A model generated the notes under the pieces. That model was not told the DNA's origin. It did no database searches and saw only the letters and a list, made by a program, of their open reading frames with translations. The translations under genes and the position numbers were made by a program. Below, piece by piece: positions 1-10,369 of a stretch of 49,731 nucleotides of DNA. Positions within the stretch are counted from its first letter, which is position 1; each line of letters opens with the position of its first letter. Source of the DNA: Lentisphaerota bacterium (lineage in GTDB: Bacteria; Verrucomicrobiota; Kiritimatiellia; RFP12; UBA1067); NCBI GenBank assembly GCA_012838435.1, contig DUPH01000357.1:1-49731 (forward strand). The letters run 5' to 3'.

Positions 1-3000
1 ACCAAGATCAGTGTCACAATCGTTGAGAACGAGAGTCCACCGATCACGGTCACGCCCATGGGCTTCCAGGTCTCTGAACCTTCTCCACCTGCCAGTGCGA
101 GAGGCATCATACCAAAAACTGTCGTGAGTGTGGTAATTAAGACCGGGCGCAAGCGCTGGCGTCCGCTTTGCCGGATGGCGTCGGTCATGTTTTCGCCGCG
201 CGCGCGCAACGTGTTGATGTAGTCGACCAGCACAATGCCGTTGTTGACGCCGGTGCCGACCAGCAGGATGATGCCGATGAAACTGAACATGTTGAAGGTC
301 ATGTCGAAGGCATAGAGGCCGAGCAAAACCCCGGAAAAGGCAAAGGGTAACGCGAGAAAGATCACGAACGGATCGATGAGCGATTCGAACTGGGCGGCCA
401 TGACCATGTAGACGAGCACGAGGCCCAGGATGGTCAGCCCGATCAGGTCGGCGAACGCTTCGGCCTGCTCTTTGACCATACCGCCGTAGGTGATGTGTGT
501 AGCTTCGGGCAGGACGATCTCCCTGGCAATACCTTCTTTGATACTGGCTACCACGTCGCCGATCGACCGCCCGAAGTAGTCGACCTCCACTTTCACCATG
601 CGTTCCTGATCTTTGCGCTCGATATCAAGCGGCCCCAGATCCTGGGCCACCTCGGCGATGGAGTCAATGCGGACACGTCTACCGTTGGGCAGAACCACTT
701 CCGAGTCCAGAATGTCTGCGAGTTGACTGCGGCGCGACTCCTTCAGACGCATGAAGATCCAGTACTCGTTTTCGCCTTCGCGGAAGTCAGAGGCCTCTTT
801 ACCGTAAAAGAGGGTGCGGACCGTTTCAACTACGTCTGAAACATTCAACCCGAGCGTCGCGATTTTGAGGCGATCCACCTGGACCAGCAGTTCCGGCTTG
901 CCGTCGTCCATGCTGACGCTGGCGTCGCGGGCACCCGGCGTACGGTCGCACAGTTCTTTGATCTCCTCGGCGACGCGGCGCGTCTGCTCGAGGTCATGCC
1001 CCAAGATTTCAATTACGATCGGCTGGCCGCCCCCGCTGAAACGCCCCATCTGACGATTGACGGTGCTCATGCTGGTCTTCACGAATTCCGGCTTGCTGCG
1101 TAGCGTGTCGAGCAAGCGCCGCCCGGCCTCACGCGCGGTGAAATCGCGTTGATCCATGGGAGTCAACTTGAATTCGACACGCCCGATGTGCGAGCCTTGG
1201 CGGCCCGAACCGAATTTTGAGTCGCCGCACCGCCAGCGCGTATTGATAATGTGTTCTTCGCCGATCAGGCGGATGCCGAGTTGGCGTGTTGCTTCGCAGA
1301 TGCGGGCGGTCTCCTCGACGCGCGTGCCGAGCCCGAGTTCGAAATTGACTGTCAGATCGCCCGAGTCGGTGTCAGGCGTAAATTCGGAGCCGATGAGCGG
1401 AAAGAGCGCCAGCGAGAAGCAAAATATGGCGAAGGCCCCCACGCAGACCAGACCGCGCCAGCGCAGAGCCCAGCCCAGCAGGCGGGAGTAGGCCTCTTCG
1501 ATCCGTGTGAGCATCGCTTCGCTTGTCCGGTAGAGCGCGCGCCCGATAAAACCACCGCCGATCGCGTCGCGGTCTTCCTTCAGCAAATAAGCGGCGAGCA
1601 TCGGGGTGAGCATTAACGAACAAAAGAGACTTGCCATCAGTGTCACGGTGATGATGCCGCCGAGCTGGCCGAAGAAGATTCCGGCCATGCCGGTGACAAA
1701 GATCAGCGGCACAAAGACCGCCACGGTGGTCAAGGTGCTGGCTGAAATCGCGAGTCCGACTTCACTGGTCGCGTACAGGGCGGCTTCACGCAACTTGACG
1801 CCACGACGCGTGTAGCTGTCAATGTTTTCAAGGACAACCACCGCGTTATCCACAACCATGCCGATTGCCACGGAGAGCGAGGAGAGCGAAATGATGTTGA
1901 TCGTCCAGCCCCGGATGAACATAAAGAAAAACGCGATGATCAGCGAAAAGGGGATCGTCAGCACGATGACCAGTGAAGCGCGGATTGTCCTCAAAAAGAC
2001 GAATGTCGTGAGTGTCACGAAAAGGCCACCCCACATCAGCGTCTCGGTCACATTGCGTAGCGACTGGCGGATGAAGTCGCTGGAGTTCATCAGGTTCACG
2101 ATACGGATGTCTTGCGGCATGAATGCCATATATTCCTCAACCGCCTTCAGCACGGAATCGCAGACCGCTAAGGTATTGGCGCCGGAGCGTTTTTGTATCA
2201 CGAAGATCACGCTTTGTTTGCCGTTCGCGCCGGAAAGCCGCGTCTGTTCCTCGAAGCCGTCGTACACGTCAGCGACATCCCGCAAATAGATGGCACCGCC
2301 GGCCTCATTACGCTTCACGACGATGGCCTTGGCCTCTTCAGGATCTTCGAACTCCCCAGGCACGCGCACTGTATACTCGATGAGGCCGTTTTTAATGCTG
2401 CCTGCGGGCAGGGTGAGGTTTTCGCGGGCGATGGCCTTTTCAATCTCGTTGAGCGTCAGGCCGTAGCCGGCCAGTTTCATCGGGTCGATGTCGATGTTGA
2501 TCTGGCGGTGAAGACCGCCGTACACGTTGACGGCACCCACGCCCGGCAGGCGCTTCAGGGCGTCGCCCAAGTCATCTTCGATGATGTCGTAAAGCTTCTC
2601 CCACGACTCTTTTGCGGTGGCCGCAAAGCTCAAGACGGGCATCGCGGAACTGTTGAATTTGTAGATGATCGGCTCTTCGATGTCATCAGGCAGATACCGG
2701 CGCGACACGCTGACCCGGTCGCGGATATCATTCGCGGCTTCCTCAAGGTCGGTGCCCCAGTCGAACATGCAGGTGATGGCGGAGACACCTTCGCGCGTGC
2801 GGCTCGTCACCTCGTCGAGGTTGTTGACGATGCTGAGTTGGTTCTCGATAACGCGCGTGACGCGGCCCTCGACATCCTCGACGCTGGCACCCGGCCATTG
2901 CGTGACAACAGTGACTGATGGTGTCTCAACCTCGGGGAAGAGGTCGATGGGCAGCCGCACCAGCGAGACCAAGCCCAGCACGAGGATGGCGATAAACACC

Positions 3001-3047
3001 ATCAGCGTGAAGATCGGTCGTTTGACTCCGAGTTCGGGCAGACGCAT
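1..3047 (-). CDS. RND efflux pump, inner-membrane permease (partial, C-terminal end off the window)
   Basis: AcrB/MexB-like (HAE-1 type) proton-driven exporter of the inner membrane, the motor of a tripartite efflux system. The reverse-strand frame stays open from an ATG at 3047 to the window edge, about 1015 codons against a family length of 1030-1070, so only a few tens of codons are missing. The N-terminus reads MRLPELGVKRPIFTLMVFIA, the usual cytoplasmic lead into TM1. In TM4 the proton-relay motif reads VVDNAVVVLENI at about residues 398-409: the first Asp (residue 400) is present and the second acidic position is Asn, a common variant outside the AcrB core group. The visible end (GGLSFSTIVTLIL) matches the final transmembrane segment. 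The start lies 2 bp after the adaptor stop codon, so it is the third gene of the efflux operon. Substrate cannot be predicted. Confidence 0.95.
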   Translation of the reverse strand, partial: MRLPELGVKRPIFTLMVFIAILVLGLVSLVRLPIDLFPEVETPSVTVVTQWPGASVEDVEGRVTRVIENQLSIVNNLDEVTSRTREGVSAITCMFDWGTDLEEAANDIRDRVSVSRRYLPDDIEEPIIYKFNSSAMPVLSFAATAKESWEKLYDIIEDDLGDALKRLPGVGAVNVYGGLHRQINIDIDPMKLAGYGLTLNEIEKAIARENLTLPAGSIKNGLIEYTVRVPGEFEDPEEAKAIVVKRNEAGGAIYLRDVADVYDGFEEQTRLSGANGKQSVIFVIQKRSGANTLAVCDSVLKAVEEYMAFMPQDIRIVNLMNSSDFIRQSLRNVTETLMWGGLFVTLTTFVFLRTIRASLVIVLTIPFSLIIAFFFMFIRGWTINIISLSSLSVAIGMVVDNAVVVLENIDSYTRRGVKLREAALYATSEVGLAISASTLTTVAVFVPLIFVTGMAGIFFGQLGGIITVTLMASLFCSLMLTPMLAAYLLKEDRDAIGGGFIGRALYRTSEAMLTRIEEAYSRLLGWALRWRGLVCVGAFAIFCFSLALFPLIGSEFTPDTDSGDLTVNFELGLGTRVEETARICEATRQLGIRLIGEEHIINTRWRCGDSKFGSGRQGSHIGRVEFKLTPMDQRDFTAREAGRRLLDTLRSKPEFVKTSMSTVNRQMGRFSGGGQPIVIEILGHDLEQTRRVAEEIKELCDRTPGARDASVSMDDGKPELLVQVDRLKIATLGLNVSDVVETVRTLFYGKEASDFREGENEYWIFMRLKESRRSQLADILDSEVVLPNGRRVRIDSIAEVAQDLGPLDIERKDQERMVKVEVDYFGRSIGDVVASIKEGIAREIVLPEATHITYGGMVKEQAEAFADLIGLTILGLVLVYMVMAAQFESLIDPFVIFLALPFAFSGVLLGLYAFDMTFNMFSFIGIILLVGTGVNNGIVLVDYINTLRARGENMTDAIRQSGRQRLRPVLITTLTTVFGMMPLALAGGEGSETWKPMGVTVIGGLSFSTIVTLIL

Positions 3048-3049
3048 CG

Positions 3050-4255
3050 TTACTTCCTCTGTCCGTCGTCCTGTTCATCGGTGAGTCGAACCGGTATGCC
3101 GTCGGTCAGCCGGTGCTGTCCCATGACCACCACCTGCTCGCCAGCCGCGAGTCCCTGCAGAATCTCCAGACGATTGCTGTCGCGCACGCCGACCGTCAAT
3201 TCGCGCGTCTCAGCCTTGCCGTCCTTGACCACAAAGGCGAGGAACCGCGCGCCGCGCCGCAACGCCACGTCGGCGGGGAGCGTCACGGTGTCGCGCCGGA
3301 TGTTCAGAATGATATGACCTTCCGCATAGAGACCGGGGCGCAACAACCACTCCCCAGCGTCATTGCACTCGTTTTTGAGGCGCACCTCCACCGTAGCGGT
3401 GCGCGTGATCGGATCGACCGCCGGATGGATGTGAGCGATCAATCCGACGAATACACGATCGGGGACGGCATCGGAACGGACGGTGACGGTCGTCTCGCCT
3501 ACCGTGAGCATGTGCAGATAGGGACCGGGGATGGCGATCATGAACTTGAGTTCATCCATGGGGATGATCTGGACGATCTTGGTTGAGGCGCTGACCATGG
3601 CACCGGGGTCAATGTATTTCGCGCTGACGACGCCATCCATTGGGGCATGTAGAAAGGCTTCGGTCAGCGTCACTTCGATCACGCCGACGGCAGTCTGCGC
3701 ATGCGTCAGGTTCGCCTCGGCCTGCGCGACGCCCGTGATGGCTTGTTCGTGGGCGGTGACGGCGAGGTCGCGCTGCTGCTCGGTGGTGGAGCCCTCGGCA
3801 AACAGCTTCTCCATGCGCTTACGCTCGCGGTCGCGATCCTTGAGCACGACGTTGGCCGTCGCGACTGCGGTCCGTGCAGCTTCGACCGCCGCCTTGGCTT
3901 GCGCCAACTGGGCGCGGATATCACGATGGTCAATCACCGCAATCACCTGTTGGTTGGTGACGGCGAGTCCTTCCCAGACCGGTGTGCCGTCGTCCAAGGC
4001 CAGACGTTCCAGCCGTCCCGAAATTTTCGGCACGACATCCACCGTCCGGATAGCCTCCAACGCCCCGGTCAGTTTGATGGCGTTGGTCACACATCCGGTT
4101 TGAACCGTCATGACGCGGACGGGTAGGGCGGCGCGCCCCTTTTGTTCGGTCGGTGGATTTGCCTTTTCTTTGGCGAGACCGTAGCTGTAATATGCGCCGT
4201 ATGCGACGGCTGCCATCAGCACCAGATACACGATGGCTTTCAAAAGCTTTTTCAT
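3050..4255 (-). CDS. RND efflux periplasmic adaptor (membrane fusion protein)
   Basis: HlyD/AcrA-type adaptor of 401 aa that joins the inner-membrane pump to the outer-membrane channel. Residues 7-27 form an uncleaved-looking N-terminal membrane anchor with no lipobox. A lipoyl-like half motif follows (VVPKISGRLERLALDDGTPV), then an alpha-helical hairpin rich in Ala, Glu and Arg at about residues 115-190, the second lipoyl half (FLHAPMDGVVSAKYIDPGAM), and the beta-barrel and membrane-proximal domains. The order matches the family and the length is normal. Its ATG overlaps the tolC-like stop as ATGA (4252-4255), which implies translational coupling. Confidence 0.96.
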   Translation of the reverse strand: MKKLLKAIVYLVLMAAVAYGAYYSYGLAKEKANPPTEQKGRAALPVRVMTVQTGCVTNAIKLTGALEAIRTVDVVPKISGRLERLALDDGTPVWEGLAVTNQQVIAVIDHRDIRAQLAQAKAAVEAARTAVATANVVLKDRDRERKRMEKLFAEGSTTEQQRDLAVTAHEQAITGVAQAEANLTHAQTAVGVIEVTLTEAFLHAPMDGVVSAKYIDPGAMVSASTKIVQIIPMDELKFMIAIPGPYLHMLTVGETTVTVRSDAVPDRVFVGLIAHIHPAVDPITRTATVEVRLKNECNDAGEWLLRPGLYAEGHIILNIRRDTVTLPADVALRRGARFLAFVVKDGKAETRELTVGVRDSNRLEILQGLAAGEQVVVMGQHRLTDGIPVRLTDEQDDGQRK

Positions 4256-5622
4256 TTGCTATCCATGTCCTTGCCCAGAAGGCCCATTGCTTGCTCCAGC
4301 GAAAGCCGTGCCATACAGTGGTCGAAGAGCGCGCGGTAGTGATTGCCGCGCGCCTCCGTCAGTGATGAACGCGCATCAACCACCTCGACTTCGGTATTAA
4401 CGCCTTCGCGGTAGCCGGTCATAGCCAGCCGCAACCCCTCTTCAGCGTGTTGTAGGTTGAGGCGTTGTGATTCGACGTACTCTTCCGCGTTCTTCAGGTT
4501 CAGCAACGCTTGCTGGACATCCAGAAAGACATCCTCTTCCACGCTTTTCAATTCGATCTCGCGCTGGCGCAGCTTGGCTTTGGCGGCGATCAGTTCGCCT
4601 TCCCTGCCGAATCCGTCGAAGATCGGCCAGTTCAACTCCAGCGCCGCACGTTGTGTGCCGGACCACTCATCGTCACCGTCGCGTGCGCGGTCGGTACCGG
4701 CGCTGAGGGCGAGATCGACTTCCGGCAGGTAGGTGCTTTGCAGCGCACGGACATTCTCGCGCTGCATGCGGATGTTCAACTCCGCCATGTAGAGGTCGGG
4801 CCGGTTGGCATATGCTATTTCGATCGCCTCCTCCAGCGTCGTCTCGACCGGTGCATGAAGTAACTGGTCCGCCAGTTTGATTGGCGCGTCGGTGGCGGTT
4901 CCAAGCGTGCGCAACAGGCTGGTTTTGGCGAGCACGAGATTGTTCTCCTGACGGATGAGTTCGGCGCGGAAGTTGGCCACATCGACCTGTGCACGTAGCT
5001 CATCATATTTCGAGGCCACGCCGTTGACACGCTTGACCCGGACATCGCTCAGGTGCGCCTCGGCAGACACCACCGCGTCACGGTTGACTTGACACAGGTT
5101 ATCCGCCAACAGGGCGGTGTAGTAAGCGGTGGTGACCTGTTTGATAACGGTTTGGACGGTGTCGCGCACGCTTTCGTCCGACCAGAAGGCGAAGAGCTTG
5201 GCGGCGCGCAGAGCTGCCGTCGTACCGCCGCCGCGGAAAAGCGGCTGCCGGAAGGAGATATTGGCACTATCGGTGTCGCGGCTGCCGTATGCTGTCGAAG
5301 CCTTCGCATCGACGCGGGGTAGGGCGAGCCGGTGGGCGGAGACCAGTTGGCCTCGTGCGACCTCGCGCTCTTGGACTTTGGCCTGCAACGACTTGTTGTA
5401 GAGCAAGGCGATGCGCACCGCCTCATCCAGCGAGAGGTTCTCGGCGGGGACCGGGATGTCCCCGTCTTCACGTAACCGCAACCAAGCGTCATAGGCCTCG
5501 TCGCGCGTTTCTAGCAGTTCATCATACAGCGCGTCGCGCGTGAGGCATCCGGCCAGACAAACCGTACACAACCCCGTCACGCAGACACGCCCCCACATGC
5601 CGTGTCTCGTCGTCATTCTCAT
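4252..5622 (-). CDS. TolC/NodT-family outer-membrane efflux lipoprotein
   Basis: Outer-membrane channel component of 456 aa, first gene of the efflux operon. The N-terminus has a lipoprotein signal with lipobox LAGC, so Cys26 would be lipidated, as in the NodT/OprM branch. Two OEP repeats follow, each with long amphipathic helices: roughly residues 60-245 (for example LSLDEAVRIALLYNKSLQAK) and 255-450 (TLEEAIEIAYANRPDLYMAE). The near-duplicated openings are diagnostic of the TolC fold. A GGGGA stretch precedes the ATG at 5622; a second in-frame ATG two codons later is also possible. Order outer-membrane, adaptor, pump is the reverse of the E. coli acrAB arrangement but common elsewhere. Confidence 0.95.
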   Translation of the reverse strand: MRMTTRHGMWGRVCVTGLCTVCLAGCLTRDALYDELLETRDEAYDAWLRLREDGDIPVPAENLSLDEAVRIALLYNKSLQAKVQEREVARGQLVSAHRLALPRVDAKASTAYGSRDTDSANISFRQPLFRGGGTTAALRAAKLFAFWSDESVRDTVQTVIKQVTTAYYTALLADNLCQVNRDAVVSAEAHLSDVRVKRVNGVASKYDELRAQVDVANFRAELIRQENNLVLAKTSLLRTLGTATDAPIKLADQLLHAPVETTLEEAIEIAYANRPDLYMAELNIRMQRENVRALQSTYLPEVDLALSAGTDRARDGDDEWSGTQRAALELNWPIFDGFGREGELIAAKAKLRQREIELKSVEEDVFLDVQQALLNLKNAEEYVESQRLNLQHAEEGLRLAMTGYREGVNTEVEVVDARSSLTEARGNHYRALFDHCMARLSLEQAMGLLGKDMDSK

Positions 5623-5674
5623 CTTCCCCGATGCGTGCGTCCCCGCCTCTGAGAGTTAAAGCTGAAAGTGGGGC

Positions 5675-5704
5675 ATTATAGCACGGGACTCTATTCTGTG
5701 TATA
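5675..5704 (-). promoter_or_regulatory. Candidate sigma-70-type promoter of the efflux operon
   Basis: On the minus strand a perfect TATAAT lies at 5680-5675, with TATACA (4 of 6 match to TTGACA) at 5704-5699 and an 18-bp spacer. Transcription would begin near 5668 and leave a leader of about 45 nt before the ATG at 5622. No clear operator or adjacent regulator gene is visible. Confidence 0.45.
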
Positions 5705-5850
5705 CTCATTTTGTTGAGCCGTAGCGGGCTCCGCAGCGGCTCATTCGCGCACTTAAAACTTCTTAAAATTTGTTTCCGTGATTGGCGACGGGGGGGCAAT
5801 GTGGTACCTTACATCGCCGTGATTCACGGAGTGTATTGCGTTGGAGACAT

Positions 5851-6306
5851 ATGGCGAGTTTTGAAGAGATTATCGAGAAGAGTCTGGTCTGTCTCAATTT
5901 GACAGACAACGAAGGGTCGCTTGTGATCAAGACCCTGATCGACCAAGCGGTGCAGGAAGGGCTGCTGGCGGCGGAACACCGGGATGCCGCTGTCAAAGCG
6001 GTCATCAACCGGGAATTGAGTGCGTCAACCGCTCTACCTGACGGTATCGCTCTGCCGCATGGGCGCATTGAGTGTGTGCAGGATATCGTGTGCATGCTCG
6101 GCATCCACCCGCAGGGCATCGCGTTCGGTGCCCCTGACAACCGTGTCACACATGTCTTTGTTTTGTTGCTGGTGCCGGCGACGGTCGCCTGTAACCATAT
6201 CCACTTTTTAGCTAGGCTTAGCCGCCGTCTCATGGAGGCTTCAGTGCGCAATGATCTGTTGGCGGCACAATCGCGGGAAGAAGTGTTGAGGACAATTTTA
6301 AGTTGA
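5851..6306 (+). CDS. PTS EIIA (PtsN/fructose type) domain protein
   Basis: Protein of 151 aa forming a single EIIA type-2 domain, the phosphoryl-accepting module of the nitrogen or fructose PTS. The phospho-acceptor His is His70 in [10 protein letters not shown], matching the PtsN signature. The first residues ([17 protein letters not shown]) resemble the PtsN start. The open frame extends to 5782, but the ATG at 5851 is preceded by GGAG and starts the recognisable domain, so it is preferred. No EI, HPr or EIIB/C gene is in the window; a stand-alone regulatory role is the likely reading, and its real partner is unknown. It is followed by a repeat element and purL in the same direction. Confidence 0.85.
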   Translation: MASFEEIIEKSLVCLNLTDNEGSLVIKTLIDQAVQEGLLAAEHRDAAVKAVINRELSASTALPDGIALPHGRIECVQDIVCMLGIHPQGIAFGAPDNRVTHVFVLLLVPATVACNHIHFLARLSRRLMEASVRNDLLAAQSREEVLRTILS

Positions 6307-6327
6307 GTTTTGTTTTTTCAGTTTCTT

Positions 6328-6429
6328 GAGGATCTTGCAAGCCCCTCGTGGCATGGGCGTCCCGCCCATGAAACACGGGCAAGATGCCCGTGCCACACCT
6401 GTGCAAGCAGGAGGTTTTGCAAGAGCCTC
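6328..6429. mobile_element. MITE-like element with 13-bp imperfect terminal inverted repeats
   Basis: The 102-bp stretch starts with GAGGATCTTGCAA (6328-6340) and ends with TTGCAAGAGCCTC (6417-6429). These are inverted copies of each other with one mismatch. Inside are two perfect hairpins: CATGGGCG/CGCCCATG (6352-6370, loop TCC) and CACGGGCA/TGCCCGTG (6374-6392, loop AGA). GTGGCA (6348-6353) and TGCCAC (6391-6396) could close an outer stem around both. It has no coding capacity and lies between the EIIA gene and the purL ribosome-binding site. The second hairpin recurs exactly at 38147-38165. Confidence 0.7.
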
Positions 6430-6451
6430 TCTTAAAGGTAAGGAATATTCC

Positions 6452-9400
6452 ATGAAGCCGTTGATGGTCGTTGGGCGTGATGCATTTTCTCAGTTCCGTT
6501 TGACCACGTTGTCAGAGAAGGTCTCTGCTGCGTTGACCGCTCAGGGTGCGGTCAGGATTGAAGCGCGGTTCGTTTATCTGCTGGATGTGGAGCAGCCGAT
6601 CAAGGCTCAGTCGCTGGCGCGTGCCTGTTCCTTGCTCGGGGCGTCTCAAGATGAAGCGGTGTCGGGTGGTTTTTTTGTGACGCCGCGCAAGGGGACGATT
6701 TCGCCCTGGTCATCCAGAGCAACCGACCTCTTCCGCAATTGTGGGCTAGGGGGAATCAATCGCGTGGAGCGCGGCGTGCATATCCGGGTCTTTGCGCAGG
6801 AGACCGAACTGTCGCTCGCGGCGTTGCGTCCCGCGTTGAACCTGCTACATGACCGCATGATCGAAGGTGTCTATCTCGATTTGAATGATCTCTTTGAGAC
6901 GCGGCCGCCAGCTCCGGGACGCACCTTCGATCTGTTGGGCCAGGGGCGCGCCGCCTTGGATGCTGCCAACCGCGAGATGGGGCTGGCGCTGAGCGATGAC
7001 GAGATCCTTTATCTGTGCGACAGCTACACCAAAGCCGGCCGCAACCCGACTGACACCGAGTTGGTGATGTTCGGCCAAGTCAACTCTGAGCACTGCCGAC
7101 ACAAGATTTTCAATGCCAACTGGATCATCGACGGCGAGCGTAAGGAGTCGTCGCTGTTTCAGATGATTAAGAACACGCACGCCTGCCACCCCGACGGTAC
7201 GTTGGTGGCCTACAAGGATAACTCCGGTGTCATGGAGGGCTTTCCGGGCGTTGGCTTTGAGGTGGACCCTGCCACGCGCGCCTATCGCTTTGAAGAGGAT
7301 CAGATCGACATCCTCATGAAGGTCGAGACGCATAACCATCCGACCGCGATTTCGCCCTTCCCCGGTGCCGCCACCGGCGTGGGCGGCGAAATCCGCGACG
7401 AGGCTGCGACCGGCACCGGCGGCCGCAGCAAGGCCGGCCTCTCAGGCTTTATGGTCTCCAACCTGCGCGTGCCGGGTTTTGAAATGCCGTGGGAAAAACC
7501 GTCCCCGAGCTTGCCCGCTCGTCTCGCCTCGCCGCTCGACATCGTGCTGGAGGGATCGGTCGGCGGTGCATCGTTCGGTAATGAGTTTGGACGTCCTCAA
7601 CTGTGCGGCTTTTTCCGGACCTATGAGGAGATGACGGCGGACCGTTATTATGGTTACCATAAGCCGATCATGCTGGCGGGCGGCGTGGGCAATATCCGCC
7701 GCAGTCAGGTCTACAAGAAGGCGGTTCCGCCGGGATCCTTGATCGTACAGTTGGGCGGTCCCTCAATGCGCATCGGCCTCGGCGGCGGCGCGGCCTCTTC
7801 CATGGGCACCAGCAGCAACGACGAGGCACTGGACTTCGATTCGGTGCAACGCGCCAATGCCGAGATCGAGTGCCGTTGCCAAGAGGTCATCAATGCCTGT
7901 GTGGCACTCGGTGCAAACAATCCCATCCTCAGCATCCATGATGTCGGCGCGGGGGGCCTTTCCAACGCCTGTCCGGAACTGATCGAGAAGACCGGTGCGA
8001 CCTTTGACTTGCGCGCCGTGCCCAATGCGGACCCCTCCCTGAGCCCGATGGAAATCTGGTGCTGCGAAGCGCAGGAGCGGTATGTATTGGCGATCGCGCC
8101 TGAAAGCCGCACCCTCCTTGAGCGTCTATGTGAGCGCGAGCGTTGCCCTGTGGCCTTCATCGGCGTCGCGCGCGACGACCAGCGTCTGGTGCTCGAGGAC
8201 AGCCATTTCAACGACCGCCCGATCGACATGGACATCCGCGTGTTGCTCGGCAAGCCGCCCCGCATGGTGCGCGAGGTCACGCGCGAAACGGCAGAGCCGG
8301 AACCGCTGGTACTCGATAACATGACACCGATGGCGGCGCTCGAGCGCGTGCTGCAGGCGCCGAGCGTGGCCGACAAGACGTTCCTGATTACGGGTACCGA
8401 CCGCACCGTCTCGGGGCTGATACACCGCGATCAGATGGTCGGGCGCTACCAGTTGCCGGTTGCCGACAACGCGGTGACGGTCACCGGTTATCAGGCCACG
8501 ACCGGCGAGGCGATGGCGCTCGGCGAGCGCGCGCCCGTTGCGCTGGTTGACGCGCCCGCTTCGGGACGTATGGCTGTGGCCGAGGCGATCACCAATATCG
8601 CCGGTGTCAATATCGGCCCGATCCACGCCATCAAGCTCTCGGCCAACTGGATGGCTGCATGCGGCGAGGCGGGCGAGGATGCCAAGCTTTTCGACACGGT
8701 CGCATCGGTCGGCATGACCTTCTGCCCGCAGCTCGGCGTGTCGATCCCTGTCGGCAAGGATTCGCTCTCCATGCGCACGGTGTGGCAGGATGAAAAGGGC
8801 GCGTCGCATCGTCAGATCGCGCCGTTGAGTTTGGTCGTCAGCGCCTTTGCATCGGTGCAGGATGTACGTAAAACCCTCACGCCCGATCTCAAACCCGGTG
8901 CCAGCGAACTGCTGCTGATCGATCTCGGACGCGGTCGCAACCGGCTGGGGGCCAGCGTGTTGGCGCAGGTCCACAATCAGGTCGGCAATGAAGCGGCGGA
9001 CGCGGATGATCCGGCGCTGTTGCGGCGTTTCTTCGACGCGATGCAGGCATTGGTGGCCGAGGGGGCGCTGCTGGCTTATCACGACCGTTCCGACGGCGGC
9101 GTCGTCGTAACGTTGGCCGAAATGGCGATGGCGGGCGGGCGCGGTGTAGCGATTGATCTACCGGGGCAGGAGCCGCTGGCCGCGTTGTTCAGCGAAGAGC
9201 TGGGCGCGGTGCTGCAAGTGGCCGAAGGCGCGCAAGAGCGGGTCATGGCGGTGCTGGCCGAGCAGGGGCTTGCCGATGCCGATATCTGTGTGCGCATCGG
9301 GCGGCCGACCGACGACCGGCGTTTCCACATTGCGGTGGGTGGGAAGACGGCCGTGGAGACGGACCTCACTTGGCTGCGGCGTACGTGGTCGGCGCTGACC

Positions 9401-10309
9401 TGCCGCATGCAGGCGTTGCGCGACAATCCGGTGTGCGCGTGGCAGGAGTATGATAATGCGCTGGACGAGACCTATCCGGGCATGCAATTTGCTGTGACTT
9501 TCGATCCGGATGCTCCGACTGGTATGAGCGTGCAGCAGAAGCCGCGCATGGCGGTGCTGCGCGAGCAGGGAACCAATGGACATGCCGAAATGGCCGCCGC
9601 ATTCACGTTGGCCGGCTTCGAGGCGGTCGATGTGCATACGACTGACCTGTTGGAAGGCCGCGTCGATCTTGTCGGGTTCAATGGCTTGGTGGCATGCGGC
9701 GGCTTTTCATTCGGCGACGTCTTGGGCGCTGGTTCAGGCTGGGCGCACAGCATCCTCTACAACGCCCGGTTGACTGAGCTATTCAAACGCTTCTTCGAGC
9801 GGCCTGATACGATCACGTTGGGGGTCGGCAACGGTTGCCAGATGCTGGCGCAGCTTAAGGCGCTCATTCCGGGTGCCGCGCATTGGCCGCGCTTCCAGCG
9901 CAATCTTTCCGAGCAGTTCGAAGCGCGCTACTCGATCGTCGAGGTCATGGAGTCGCCCTCTGTGCTGCTGAAGGGCATGGAGGGTTCGCGTCTGCCGGTC
10001 GTGGCTGCGCATGGCGAGGGCTTGGCGGTTTTCGCGTCGTCGGAAGATGAAGCGCAAGCAATTGCTTCGTTGCGCTATGTGGATGGCCGCGGCCAGCCGA
10101 CTGAGCGTTATCCGTGGAATCCGAATGGCTCGAAGGGCGGATTGACCGGCTTCACGTCAAGTGACGGTCGCGCAACCATCCTGATGCCGCATCCGGAGCG
10201 CGGCTTCCGTTCGGTGCAGCTCTCGTACCGTCCCGCCGATCTCTTCACCGGCGAGGCCGGCCCCTGGATGCGCCTCTTCCATAATGCGTATGCGTTTGTC
10301 GCACGCTAA
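6452..10309 (+). CDS. purL: Phosphoribosylformylglycinamidine synthase, single-chain type
   Basis: Converts FGAR to FGAM with ATP and glutamine, the fourth step of purine synthesis. At 1285 aa it is the long single-chain form (E. coli: 1295 aa) with N-terminal, linker, two AIRS-like and glutamine amidotransferase domains in order. Visible signatures include [34 protein letters not shown] and the C-terminal amidotransferase with nucleophile Cys1129 (GVGNGCQML), His1247 and Glu1249 (MPHPERGF). The open frame runs upstream to 6326 through the MITE-like element, but the ATG at 6452 follows a TAAGGA ribosome-binding site with 7-nt spacing and begins the conserved region. Single-chain purL is unlinked here to other pur genes. 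Confidence 0.98.
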   Translation: MKPLMVVGRDAFSQFRLTTLSEKVSAALTAQGAVRIEARFVYLLDVEQPIKAQSLARACSLLGASQDEAVSGGFFVTPRKGTISPWSSRATDLFRNCGLGGINRVERGVHIRVFAQETELSLAALRPALNLLHDRMIEGVYLDLNDLFETRPPAPGRTFDLLGQGRAALDAANREMGLALSDDEILYLCDSYTKAGRNPTDTELVMFGQVNSEHCRHKIFNANWIIDGERKESSLFQMIKNTHACHPDGTLVAYKDNSGVMEGFPGVGFEVDPATRAYRFEEDQIDILMKVETHNHPTAISPFPGAATGVGGEIRDEAATGTGGRSKAGLSGFMVSNLRVPGFEMPWEKPSPSLPARLASPLDIVLEGSVGGASFGNEFGRPQLCGFFRTYEEMTADRYYGYHKPIMLAGGVGNIRRSQVYKKAVPPGSLIVQLGGPSMRIGLGGGAASSMGTSSNDEALDFDSVQRANAEIECRCQEVINACVALGANNPILSIHDVGAGGLSNACPELIEKTGATFDLRAVPNADPSLSPMEIWCCEAQERYVLAIAPESRTLLERLCERERCPVAFIGVARDDQRLVLEDSHFNDRPIDMDIRVLLGKPPRMVREVTRETAEPEPLVLDNMTPMAALERVLQAPSVADKTFLITGTDRTVSGLIHRDQMVGRYQLPVADNAVTVTGYQATTGEAMALGERAPVALVDAPASGRMAVAEAITNIAGVNIGPIHAIKLSANWMAACGEAGEDAKLFDTVASVGMTFCPQLGVSIPVGKDSLSMRTVWQDEKGASHRQIAPLSLVVSAFASVQDVRKTLTPDLKPGASELLLIDLGRGRNRLGASVLAQVHNQVGNEAADADDPALLRRFFDAMQALVAEGALLAYHDRSDGGVVVTLAEMAMAGGRGVAIDLPGQEPLAALFSEELGAVLQVAEGAQERVMAVLAEQGLADADICVRIGRPTDDRRFHIAVGGKTAVETDLTWLRRTWSALTCRMQALRDNPVCAWQEYDNALDETYPGMQFAVTFDPDAPTGMSVQQKPRMAVLREQGTNGHAEMAAAFTLAGFEAVDVHTTDLLEGRVDLVGFNGLVACGGFSFGDVLGAGSGWAHSILYNARLTELFKRFFERPDTITLGVGNGCQMLAQLKALIPGAAHWPRFQRNLSEQFEARYSIVEVMESPSVLLKGMEGSRLPVVAAHGEGLAVFASSEDEAQAIASLRYVDGRGQPTERYPWNPNGSKGGLTGFTSSDGRATILMPHPERGFRSVQLSYRPADLFTGEAGPWMRLFHNAYAFVAR

Positions 10310-10324
10310 GGGTGCTATCGGCTT

Positions 10325-10349
10325 ATTGCGACCACCCAGTGGTCGCAAT
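10325..10349 (+). terminator. Hairpin after purL, possible terminator without a U-tract
   Basis: Perfect 11-bp inverted repeat with arms ATTGCGACCAC and GTGGTCGCAAT and the 3-nt loop CCA, beginning 15 bp after the purL stop. No run of T follows, so it may stabilise the mRNA end or need Rho rather than act as a classic intrinsic terminator. Confidence 0.45.
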
Positions 10350-10369
10350 GATGAGAGTAAAAGCACAGG

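Noticed and set aside
6326-6451. N-terminal extension of purL through the repeat element
   Set aside because: The extension is the translated MITE-like element; the ATG at 6452 has a good ribosome-binding site and begins the family-conserved part.
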